Source: an uncultured Bacteroidales bacterium
Lineage (GTDB): Bacteria > Bacteroidota > Bacteroidia > Bacteroidales > UBA932
Reading direction: 5' to 3'
DNA: 5,534 nucleotides
Assembly: GCA_946627685.1 (NCBI GenBank)
Contig: CAMOVV010000094.1
Coordinates: 1 to 5,534, forward strand
Within the stretch, counting starts at the first letter, position 1; each line of letters begins with the position of its first letter. A program made the position numbers and the translations under genes. Below, piece by piece: positions 1 through 5,534 of this stretch. The notes under the pieces were generated by a model. That model was not told where the DNA came from. It ran no database searches and was given only the letters and a program-made list of their open reading frames with translations.

Positions 1-45
1 CGGCGAGAATGACCGCGGGGAAAGTCCGTTTCCTATACTTGTGGT
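1..45. other. Short non-coding stretch downstream of nfnB
   Basis: These 45 bases follow the nfnB stop and run to the window edge. No ATG start lies here on the minus strand. A small inverted repeat (GGAAA at 19-23, TTTCC at 29-33) has no T-run after it in the direction of transcription, so a terminator is not supported. Whether another gene of the same operon follows cannot be seen. Confidence 0.5.
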
Positions 46-1422
46 TTAGATGGTTTTCAGATATTCATCTATGGCCTTGGCAGCCTTGCGGCCTGCGCCC
101 ATGGCGAGGATGACGGTGGCGGCCCCGGTGACGGCATCGCCTCCGGCGAAGATGCCGGGACGGGTCGTAGCCCCTTCTTCCGTTGCCACGAGGCCACCCC
201 TGCGGGTGGTCTCAAGACCGGGCGTGGTCTTGGCTATGAGGGGATTGGGGGATGTGCCGAGGGCCATTATGACGGTGTCGCATTCGACGTCGAATTCGCT
301 GCCAGCGACCGGGACGGGGCTCCGGCGTCCGCTCTCGTCGGGCTCGCCGAGTTCCATCCGGATACATTTCATGGCCTTTACCCACCCCTGGTCGTCGGAG
401 AGAATCTCGACCGGATTGGTCAGCATCCTGAACTCGATGCCTTCCTCCTTGGCGTGATGGACCTCCTCCTTTCTTGCGGGGAGCTCATTTTCGGTGCGGC
501 GATAGACTATGGTGACCTCGCTTCCGAGCCTGAGGGCCGTCCTTGCGGCATCCATGGCCACATTGCCTCCTCCCACCACGCAGACTTTCCTTCCGACATG
601 GATAGGGGTGGCATAGTCGGGCCTGAAGGCCTGCATGAGGTTGTTGCGGGTGAGGAACTCATTGGCCGAGAACACTCCGTTGAGGTTTTCTCCGGGGATG
701 CCCATGAAGCGGGGGAGTCCGGCTCCAGTTCCCACGAAGACGGCCTTGAAGCCTTCATTGTCCATGAGGGATTCGATGGTGACAGTGCGTCCCACGACAA
801 CGTCGGTCTCGATTTTGACTCCGAGGGCCGTCACCTCGTCGATTTCTTTCTGGAGAACCTTTTCCTTCGGAAGGCGGAACTCGGGGATTCCATAGACAAG
901 GACTCCTCCTGCTTTGTGGAGGGCCTCGAAAATGGTCACGTCGTAGCCCCATTTCGCAAGGTCGGATGCGCAGGCCAGGCCGGCAGGGCCGGAACCTATC
1001 ACCGCGACTTTCGGCCCGGAGGCACCTGAAGGAGCCTCTGCCACAGCCGTCTTGTTGTCAGCCACGAACCTTTCGAGCTTTCCGATGGCTACCGGTTCGC
1101 CCTTCACTCCGAGGATGCACTGGCCCTCGCACTGGGTCTCCTGCGGGCAGACACGGCCGCAGACCGCAGGCAGGGAAGAATCCATTGCAATCACTTCGGC
1201 CGCGGCGTTGATATCTCCCTGCGCCACGTGGGCGATGAACTCGGGAATCCGGATGTTCACCGGGCAGCCGGTCACGCAGCGGGGATTCTTGCAGTGGAGG
1301 CAGCGGCTCGCCTCGAGCATAGCCTCTTCCTTGTTGTAACCGTATGATACTTCTTCGAAATTGTGCGCTCGCACTTTCGGGTCCTGTTCCCTGACAGGCA
1401 CTCTTGGAATCCTATTTGCCAT
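46..1422 (-). CDS. nfnB: NADPH-dependent glutamate synthase (GltA/GltD) family flavoprotein; probable NfnB (SudA-type, large) subunit
   Basis: The 458-residue protein matches the family that databases call 'glutamate synthase (NADPH), homotetrameric, gltA'. An N-terminal iron-sulfur domain carries two Cys sets, C41-x2-C44-x4-C49-x3-C53 and C88-x3-C92-x5-C98-x3-C102, as expected for two [4Fe-4S] clusters. An FAD-binding Rossmann motif VIGSGPAGLA (141-150) follows, then a second dinucleotide motif VVGGGNVAMDAA (282-293) with VYRR (306-309), whose arginines suit NADPH. The family's C-terminal FAD motif GIFAGGDAVTGAATVI spans 423-438. No glutamine-amidotransferase (GltB) gene is present, and the gene overlaps an NfnA-like partner by 11 nt. 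I therefore infer an NfnAB complex coupling NADH, NADPH and ferredoxin rather than glutamate synthesis. Sulfide dehydrogenase (SudAB) activity is also reported for this family. No close Shine-Dalgarno site precedes the ATG; a GGAGGAGG lies about 18 nt away, too far to be convincing. Confidence 0.9.
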   Translation of the reverse strand: MANRIPRVPVREQDPKVRAHNFEEVSYGYNKEEAMLEASRCLHCKNPRCVTGCPVNIRIPEFIAHVAQGDINAAAEVIAMDSSLPAVCGRVCPQETQCEGQCILGVKGEPVAIGKLERFVADNKTAVAEAPSGASGPKVAVIGSGPAGLACASDLAKWGYDVTIFEALHKAGGVLVYGIPEFRLPKEKVLQKEIDEVTALGVKIETDVVVGRTVTIESLMDNEGFKAVFVGTGAGLPRFMGIPGENLNGVFSANEFLTRNNLMQAFRPDYATPIHVGRKVCVVGGGNVAMDAARTALRLGSEVTIVYRRTENELPARKEEVHHAKEEGIEFRMLTNPVEILSDDQGWVKAMKCIRMELGEPDESGRRSPVPVAGSEFDVECDTVIMALGTSPNPLIAKTTPGLETTRRGGLVATEEGATTRPGIFAGGDAVTGAATVILAMGAGRKAAKAIDEYLKTI

Positions 1423-2257
1423 AATTTTCCATTGCAGCCGCCTCCTCCGGCTTATACTGGCGCGAACGCCTCATTGCTTCATCCCAGTCGACAAGGGCTC
1501 CGTCAAATTCGGGCCCGTCCACGCAGGCGAACTTCGTCTTGCCCCCTACGGACACCCTGCAGGCGCCGCACATTCCGGTGCCGTCCACCATCAGGGTGTT
1601 CATGCTCACCTGGATGGGGATGCCGAGCTTCTGGCAGGTGAGGGTGGAGAATTTCATCATTATCATCGGGCCGATGGCCACGGCGTGGGTGTATTTCTTT
1701 CCCGAGGCCACGAGCTCTTCCAGCTGGGCGGTGCCTACCCCTTTGAAGCCCCTGGAGCCGTCGTCGGTGCAGAGGTAGAGGTTGTCGCAGGCGGAGGCAA
1801 GTTCTTCAGTATAAATGAGAAGGCTCTCCATTCTCGCGCCGACGATGACGTCCACGCTCACGCCGTGGTCGTGCAGCCATTTGGCCTGGGGATAGACGGG
1901 GGCCGTGCCGAGGCCTCCTCCGATAAAGACGTAGCTTCGTCCCTTGAGCTCCTCGGGAGTGGCATGGACGAATTCGGAAGGGTTGCCGAGGGGGCCGGTG
2001 ACATCGGCATAGAAGTCACCCTCTTTGAAATCTTCCACCATGTGGTGGCTGGAAGCTCCGATGAGCTGGATTACCACCGTCACGGTGCCCTTTTCAGGGT
2101 CGGAGTCGCTGATGGTGAGGGGAACCCTTTCTCCCTTCTCATCCGGCCGGATGATGAGAAACTGCCCCGGCAGGGCTGAGGCGGCGATGCGCGGAGCCTC
2201 CACCACCAGTTTCCCGATGGTCGGGTTCAGCATCCGCTTTTCAAGAATCTTGAACAT
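1412..2257 (-). CDS. nfnA: Sulfide/dihydroorotate dehydrogenase-like FAD/NAD-binding [2Fe-2S] protein; probable NfnA (SudB-type, small) subunit of ferredoxin:NADP+ oxidoreductase
   Basis: The 281-residue protein has a ferredoxin-reductase fold. It has a flavin-binding segment with RVPLTISD (44-51) and GPLGNPSE (88-95), then a nucleotide-binding segment with FIGGGLGTAP (112-120 region). A C-terminal iron-sulfur motif follows: MVDGTGMCGACR, then FACVDGPEFDG, giving Cys230, Cys233 and Cys245. In characterised NfnA proteins the [2Fe-2S] cluster is held by three Cys and one Asp; Asp225 is the likely fourth ligand here (inference). PyrK, the electron-transfer subunit of dihydroorotate dehydrogenase, is a relative but uses four Cys and pairs with PyrD. 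Here the partner is the NfnB-like gene, which overlaps this one by 11 nt. The predicted role is to take electrons from or give them to NADH within an NfnAB complex. The neighbouring pyrF could invite a wrong PyrK call. Confidence 0.88.
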   Translation of the reverse strand: MFKILEKRMLNPTIGKLVVEAPRIAASALPGQFLIIRPDEKGERVPLTISDSDPEKGTVTVVIQLIGASSHHMVEDFKEGDFYADVTGPLGNPSEFVHATPEELKGRSYVFIGGGLGTAPVYPQAKWLHDHGVSVDVIVGARMESLLIYTEELASACDNLYLCTDDGSRGFKGVGTAQLEELVASGKKYTHAVAIGPMIMMKFSTLTCQKLGIPIQVSMNTLMVDGTGMCGACRVSVGGKTKFACVDGPEFDGALVDWDEAMRRSRQYKPEEAAAMENYGK

Positions 2258-2278
2258 TGTTTTTCTTTTATGTATTTG
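2258..2278 (-). promoter_or_regulatory. A-rich untranslated leader before the NfnA-like gene
   Basis: This 21-nt gap is the longest between two genes in the window. On the minus strand it is almost all A and T, ending AAAAGAAAAAAC directly before the ATG. A-rich, Shine-Dalgarno-free leaders are common at Bacteroidota starts, so it probably helps ribosome loading. It has no GC-rich stem, so I do not read it as a terminator, and no TAnnTTTG promoter box is present. Confidence 0.4.
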
Positions 2279-3085
2279 TTAAATCCGTGCAGTCTTTGAT
2301 GCGGCGAGGGCTGCCGCTTCGGCGAAGTCTTTTCCGCCGGAGGCGTAGATTATCGCCCTGGAAGAGTTGATAAGCAGTCCTCCGCGGGAATTGGCTCCGC
2401 TTTGCATCACCTCTTCCGCGCTTCCTCCCTGGGCCCCGACTCCCGGGACGAGGAAGAAATTGTCAGGGCAGAAGGACCTTATTTCCTTGAAGGCGGAGGC
2501 CTTGGTGGCGCCGATGACGAACATCATGTTCTCGGGGGAAGATATTTCCATCATCTTCAGGATGACCCTTTTATACAGGGGTTCTCCTTCTTCGCGCAGG
2601 GCTTTCTGCTCGAAATCGGCCGAGCCCGGGTTGGAAGAGAGGGCCACCGTGATGGCGAAGCGTCCGGGATATTCGAGGAAGGGCAGGGCGGTCTCCGCTC
2701 CCATGTAGGGGGAGAGGGTCACAGCGTCAAAGTCGAAGGTCTCGAAAAAGGTCTTCGCGTAGAGCTTTGCCGTGTTGCCGATATCGCCTCTCTTGGCGTC
2801 GGCGATGATGAACTTCCCGGGATGGCGCGAGCGGATATGGTCCACGGTGGCTTCGAGAACTTTCAGGCCGTCCGGCCCCAGGGCCTCGTAAAATGCGAGG
2901 TTTGGCTTGTAGGCGATACAGAAGGGGGCGGTGGCGTCGATGATTTCCTTGTTGAAGCCGAGGACCGCATCGGCGGGGGAGCCTTTCCGGATGTGCTCCG
3001 GGAGGCGGGCGAAATCAGTGTCGAGACCGACGCAGAGCATGCTGCGCCGCTCAAGGATTTGGGAATGAAGCTGCCGGGTGGTCAT
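2279..3085 (-). CDS. pyrF: Orotidine 5'-phosphate decarboxylase, type 2 (PyrF)
   Basis: This enzyme converts orotidine monophosphate to UMP and CO2, the last step of de novo pyrimidine nucleotide synthesis in the cytosol. The 268-residue length and motif spacing fit the type 2 subfamily, which is longer than the E. coli enzyme. Visible sites are CVGLDTD (18-24), the lysine in AYKPN (Lys60), the catalytic D-x-K-R-x-D cluster (Asp96, Lys98, Asp101 in [11 protein letters not shown]), PGVGAQGG of the phosphate-binding loop (214-221) and NSSRAIIYA with Arg243. The start ATG shares four bases with the clpX stop (ATGA), so translation is probably coupled. No Shine-Dalgarno run precedes it. No other pyrimidine gene is visible here. 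The stop TAA is followed by a 21-nt A-rich gap before the next gene. Confidence 0.97.
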   Translation of the reverse strand: MTTRQLHSQILERRSMLCVGLDTDFARLPEHIRKGSPADAVLGFNKEIIDATAPFCIAYKPNLAFYEALGPDGLKVLEATVDHIRSRHPGKFIIADAKRGDIGNTAKLYAKTFFETFDFDAVTLSPYMGAETALPFLEYPGRFAITVALSSNPGSADFEQKALREEGEPLYKRVILKMMEISSPENMMFVIGATKASAFKEIRSFCPDNFFLVPGVGAQGGSAEEVMQSGANSRGGLLINSSRAIIYASGGKDFAEAAALAASKTARI

Positions 3086-4302
3086 TTCAGGTTTTCAAGT
3101 CTTGACTGTGCATATTCCAGGGTGACGGTGAAGGTCTTTTTCCTGGAGGAGGGGGCGTCGTACATCGCATCGTCGAATATCTGCTCGCAGATGGACCTCA
3201 GGCCGCGGGCTCCGAGCTTGTTCTTGATTGCGGTGTCCACGATGAGTTCCTTCACCCCGTCTTCAATCTTGAGGGTGATTCCGTCGAGCTCGAAAAGCTT
3301 GCTGTACTGCTTCAGGATGGCGTTCTTGGGCTCCGTGAGGATTCGCAGGAGGGCATCGCGGTCCAGGGCGTCGAGGCAGGTGATGACGGGAAGGCGGCCG
3401 ATTATCTCGGGAATGAGTCCGTAGGAACGCATGTCCTGGGCGTCGGCATATTGGAGGAGGTTGTTCTTGTCCACCTTCTGCTTTTCCGCGGCCCCGTAGC
3501 CAATCACCTGGGTGTTGAGCCTCTGGGCGATTTTCCTCTCTATTCCCTCGAAGGCTCCTCCGCAGATGAAGAGGATGTTCTCGGTGTTGACGTGGATGAA
3601 TTCCTGTTCAGGGTGTTTGCGGCCTCCCTTGGGAGGGACGTTCACCACATTGCCTTCCAGAAGCTTGAGCAGGGCCTGCTGGACACCTTCTCCCGAGACG
3701 TCCCGGGTGATGGAGGGGTTGTCGCTCTTTCGGGCTATCTTGTCGATTTCATCGATGAATACGATGCCTCTTTCGGCCTTTGCAAGGTCGTAGTCCGCCT
3801 CCTGCAGAAGCCTTGTGAGAAGGCTTTCCACGTCTTCCCCCACATAGCCGGCCTCGGTGAGGACGGTGGCGTCCACTATGGTGAAGGGAACGTCCAGCAT
3901 CTTCGCTATGGTCTTGGCCAGCAGGGTCTTGCCCGTGCCTGTGGGCCCCACGAGAAGGATATTGGATTTTTCCAGTTCCACCCCGTCCCCGGGCTTGTCC
4001 ACAAGGTTGTGGTTGATTCTTTTGTAGTGGTTGTAAACCGCTACGGCGAGGACCTTCTTCGCCCTGTCCTGTCCGATGACGTACTGGTCGAGGAACTCCT
4101 TGATTTCCTTGGGCTTGACAAGGCTGTCAATTCTCCCCGGGGCCTTTTTCTCCTCCTGCTCCATCCCGGCGAGATAGTCTCCTGCGAGTTTTACGCAGTC
4201 GCTGCAGATGCACCCGTCCAGACCTTGCAGCAGCAAGGAGACTTCATCCTCGCTGCGGCCGCAGAACATGCAGTGACGGCCTCCTTTCCTAGACGTCGCC
4301 AT
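3082..4302 (-). CDS. clpX: ATP-dependent Clp protease ATP-binding subunit ClpX
   Basis: ClpX is the AAA+ unfoldase that recognises, unfolds and threads substrates into ClpP. The 406-residue product has the whole family layout: an N-terminal C4 zinc domain (Cys11, Cys14, Cys33, Cys36), Walker A GPTGTGKT (119-126), pore-1 loop GYVG (152-155), Walker B VFIDEID (181-187), the RKH motif (228-230), the ClpP-docking tripeptide as IGY (267-269), the arginine finger in IPEIIGR (Arg303) and sensor-2 GARG (364-367). The docking loop more often reads IGF. The ATG at 4300-4302 is chosen because it keeps Cys11, although the only strong Shine-Dalgarno-like run lies downstream, in front of Met12. The gene overlaps clpP by 14 nt and pyrF by 4 nt (ATGA), so ClpXP subunits are very likely made from one message. 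Confidence 0.97.
   Translation of the reverse strand: MATSRKGGRHCMFCGRSEDEVSLLLQGLDGCICSDCVKLAGDYLAGMEQEEKKAPGRIDSLVKPKEIKEFLDQYVIGQDRAKKVLAVAVYNHYKRINHNLVDKPGDGVELEKSNILLVGPTGTGKTLLAKTIAKMLDVPFTIVDATVLTEAGYVGEDVESLLTRLLQEADYDLAKAERGIVFIDEIDKIARKSDNPSITRDVSGEGVQQALLKLLEGNVVNVPPKGGRKHPEQEFIHVNTENILFICGGAFEGIERKIAQRLNTQVIGYGAAEKQKVDKNNLLQYADAQDMRSYGLIPEIIGRLPVITCLDALDRDALLRILTEPKNAILKQYSKLFELDGITLKIEDGVKELIVDTAIKNKLGARGLRSICEQIFDDAMYDAPSSRKKTFTVTLEYAQSRLENLK
4280..4290 (-). promoter_or_regulatory. Strong Shine-Dalgarno-like run just after the clpP stop, inside the 5' end of clpX
   Basis: On the minus strand this reads AGGAAAGGAGG. It begins inside the clpP TAG and ends 10 nt before an in-frame ATG (4267-4269), which is Met12 of ClpX as annotated. 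By layout alone it looks like a ribosome binding site for a shorter clpX. Starting there would, however, remove Cys11, the first zinc ligand. The same bases encode Arg5-Lys6-Gly7-Gly8 of the longer form. Whether ribosomes use it is unknown, and Bacteroidota rely little on such sites. Confidence 0.4.
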
Positions 4303-4978
4303 TCTTGCGCGCTTGTTTGACGAGAATCTCGTCCACCATCCCGTAGTCCTTCGCTTCCTGCGCGGTCATCCAGAAATCCCTGTCGGCGTCGGCGAAAACC
4401 TTCTCGTAAGGCTGTCCGGAGTGCTCCGAAATGATGTCGTAGAGCTCCTTGCGGGTCTTTTCGATTTCCTTGGCGGCTATCATAATGTCGGAAGCCTGGC
4501 CCTGGGCGCCTCCGAGGGGCTGGTGAATCAGGACCCTGGAGTGGGGGAGGCAGGAGCGTTTCCCCTTCGCGCCGGCGCAGAGGAGGACGGAGCCCATCGA
4601 GGCCGCCATACCGGTGCAGATGGTAGCCACGTCGGGCTCCACGAGCTGCATGGTGTCGTAGATGCCGAGGCCGGAGGTCACCTGTCCGCCGGGGGTGTTG
4701 AGGTAGAGGGAGATGTCGGCGTTGCTGTCGGTGGAGGCAAGGAAAAGGAGCTGGGCCTGGATGATGTTGGCAACGTCGTCGTCGATGGGGACGCCGAGGA
4801 AGATAATCCTGTCCATCATGAGGCGGGAGAAGACGTCCATGCTGGCGACGTTGAGCTTGCGCTCCTCGATGATGGTGGGGTTGATGTAGCTGTCGGTGAA
4901 GCTGCGGTATCTGTCGAGGGTGAGGGAACTGATACCCCTCCCCATGCGGGCGAATTTATCGAATTCGTTGTTTTTCAT
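4289..4978 (-). CDS. clpP: ATP-dependent Clp protease proteolytic subunit ClpP
   Basis: ClpP is the cytoplasmic tetradecameric serine peptidase that degrades proteins fed to it by Clp ATPases such as ClpX, encoded next. The 229-residue product has the full triad: Ser127 in GMAASMGS, His152 in IHQPLGG and Asp201 in DADRDFW. The oxyanion/strand region [16 protein letters not shown] lies at 95-110, and [10 protein letters not shown] of the handle region at 156-165. The N-terminus is about 30 residues longer than in E. coli, and INPTIIEER followed by [13 protein letters not shown] (50-62) is the Bacteroidota form; part of it is probably a processed propeptide (inference). The ATG at 4976-4978 is the first start after the upstream S9 stop. 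A weak AGGA overlaps that stop, 7 nt before the ATG. The last 14 nt overlap the clpX start, which suggests translational coupling. Confidence 0.98.
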   Translation of the reverse strand: MKNNEFDKFARMGRGISSLTLDRYRSFTDSYINPTIIEERKLNVASMDVFSRLMMDRIIFLGVPIDDDVANIIQAQLLFLASTDSNADISLYLNTPGGQVTSGLGIYDTMQLVEPDVATICTGMAASMGSVLLCAGAKGKRSCLPHSRVLIHQPLGGAQGQASDIMIAAKEIEKTRKELYDIISEHSGQPYEKVFADADRDFWMTAQEAKDYGMVDEILVKQARKNGDV

Positions 4979-4987
4979 ATATTTATC

Positions 4988-5534
4988 CTATAAGTAATCT
5001 TCGAAATATGCTGTTACCTTGTCCATGAGGTGGATGCGGTCCCTTCCAGCGACGTTGTGCTCCGCCGTGGGGTAGGGGAAGTAATCCAGCTGGATGTTGT
5101 TCTTTATACATTCGCGGGTGAAGGAGAGGCTGTGCTCCCACACGACGGTGTTGTCCACGGCCCCCTGGCAAATCAGGAGCTTGCCCTTGAGGTTCTTCGC
5201 CTTGTTAATGAGGGAGGTCTCCTCGAACCCTTCGGGGTTGGTTTCCATGGTGTCCATGTACCTCTCACCGTACATTATCTCATACCATTTCCAGTCGATG
5301 ACGGGGCCTCCCGCCACTCCAACCTTGAAGGTGTCGGGATAGGTGGTCATCAGCGAGATTGTCATGAAGCCTCCGTAGCTCCAGCCGTGCACCCCGATTC
5401 TGTCTGCATCCACCCAGGGAAGGGATTTCAGCATCTTTATTCCTTCCATCTGGTCGGCCATCTCGTTCACCCCGCACCTGCGGTGGATGGCCTTTTCATA
5501 CTCGGCCCCCCTGTTCTGGGTGCCCCTGTTGTCC
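4988..5534 (-). CDS. S9 family prolyl-oligopeptidase / dipeptidyl peptidase IV-like serine peptidase, C-terminal part (5' end outside window)
   Basis: The frame is open to the right edge, so only the last 181 residues are visible; nothing indicates a broken gene. The fragment opens with DNRGTQNRG, the DPP IV-type strand motif, followed by an IHRRCG...EMADQ segment. The alpha/beta-hydrolase triad is complete: nucleophile Ser in GWSYGG (visible residue 52), Asp in QGAVDNTVVW (127) and His in AEHNVAGRDRIHL (159). The protein ends YFEDYL, as usual for the family. Such enzymes cleave dipeptides, often after Pro or Ala, from peptide N-termini and in Bacteroidota are usually exported. The signal peptide, beta-propeller and substrate-anchoring Glu pair lie outside the window, so location and specificity cannot be read here. 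A GTG at 5468-5470 could be mistaken for a start, but homology runs on upstream of it. The stop TAG is 9 nt before clpP. Confidence 0.93.
   Translation of the reverse strand, partial: DNRGTQNRGAEYEKAIHRRCGVNEMADQMEGIKMLKSLPWVDADRIGVHGWSYGGFMTISLMTTYPDTFKVGVAGGPVIDWKWYEIMYGERYMDTMETNPEGFEETSLINKAKNLKGKLLICQGAVDNTVVWEHSLSFTRECIKNNIQLDYFPYPTAEHNVAGRDRIHLMDKVTAYFEDYL

Noticed and set aside
19..33. Small hairpin (GGAAA, five-base loop, TTTCC) after nfnB as a transcription terminator.
   Set aside because: The stem is only five pairs, mostly A-T, and no T-run follows it on the minus strand.
46..1422. Reading the nfnB gene as the small subunit (GltD) of a classical glutamate synthase.
   Set aside because: No large-subunit gltB is next to it, and it overlaps an NfnA-like gene, the usual arrangement for NfnAB/SudAB. 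GltB elsewhere in the genome cannot be excluded from this window.
2258..2278. A-rich gap after pyrF as a terminator separating two operons.
   Set aside because: No GC-rich stem precedes the A-rich run, and on the transcribed strand it is A-rich rather than T-rich.
1361..4993. Long open frames on the plus strand, at 1361-2179 (272 aa), 2402-3424 (340 aa), 3451-4320 (289 aa) and 4313-4993 (226 aa).
   Set aside because: Each lies opposite a well-supported minus-strand gene. Their translations are low-complexity strings rich in Gly, Val, Glu and His with no recognisable motif. They are explained by GC-rich third codon positions on the real strand.
4988..5534. Truncated S9 peptidase as a pseudogene, or as a short protein starting at the GTG at 5470.
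   Set aside because: The frame stays open upstream of the GTG with family-typical DNRGTQNRG sequence to the window edge, so the truncation is only the window boundary.
1..5534. Search for CRISPR repeats, insertion sequences, attachment sites, tRNA or other RNA genes and transfer signatures.
   Set aside because: Coding genes fill almost the whole window, no direct or inverted repeats of note were seen by eye, and base composition looks even throughout.

Overview
The window looks like a piece of core chromosome from a member of the Bacteroidota, most likely Bacteroidales. Three things suggest this. The ClpP N-terminus is of the Bacteroidota kind, with a long leader, then an [13 protein letters not shown] stretch and [13 protein letters not shown]. 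The DPP IV-like S9 peptidase belongs to the QGAxDxTVVW...EHNVxGRDRxHL subtype seen in that phylum. Starts have A-rich or weak leaders rather than regular Shine-Dalgarno sites. The DNA is visibly GC-rich for the phylum, which would suit an Alistipes-like or uncultured Bacteroidales lineage; genus is inference only.

Layout: all six genes lie on the minus strand, so transcription runs from the right edge to the left. In that order they are: (1) the C-terminal 181 residues of an S9 prolyl-oligopeptidase/DPP IV-like peptidase (4988-5534, cut by the window edge); (2) clpP (4289-4978); (3) clpX (3082-4302); (4) pyrF, type 2 (2279-3085); (5) an NfnA/SudB-type FAD/NAD-binding [2Fe-2S] protein (1412-2257); (6) an NfnB/SudA-type 'NADPH-dependent glutamate synthase' family flavoprotein (46-1422). 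Gaps are 9 nt (S9/clpP) and 21 nt (pyrF/nfnA). The other three junctions overlap by 14, 4 and 11 nt. The final 45 bases after nfnB hold no recognisable gene or terminator.

How the genes work together: clpP and clpX encode the two halves of the ClpXP ATP-dependent protease. The last two genes encode the two subunits of a probable NADH-dependent ferredoxin:NADP+ oxidoreductase, which exchanges electrons among NADH, NADPH and ferredoxin in the cytoplasm. pyrF makes UMP and sits alone between these pairs. The tight packing predicts one polycistronic transcript that starts outside the window. No promoter of the Bacteroidota TAnnTTTG type was found in the gaps.

I found no new system, mobile element, CRISPR array or RNA gene. 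The points worth a second look are modest: conflicting start signals for clpX, an IGY instead of IGF ClpP-docking tripeptide, an S9 peptidase where tig often sits, and a PyrK-like protein placed right after pyrF that is probably NfnA.
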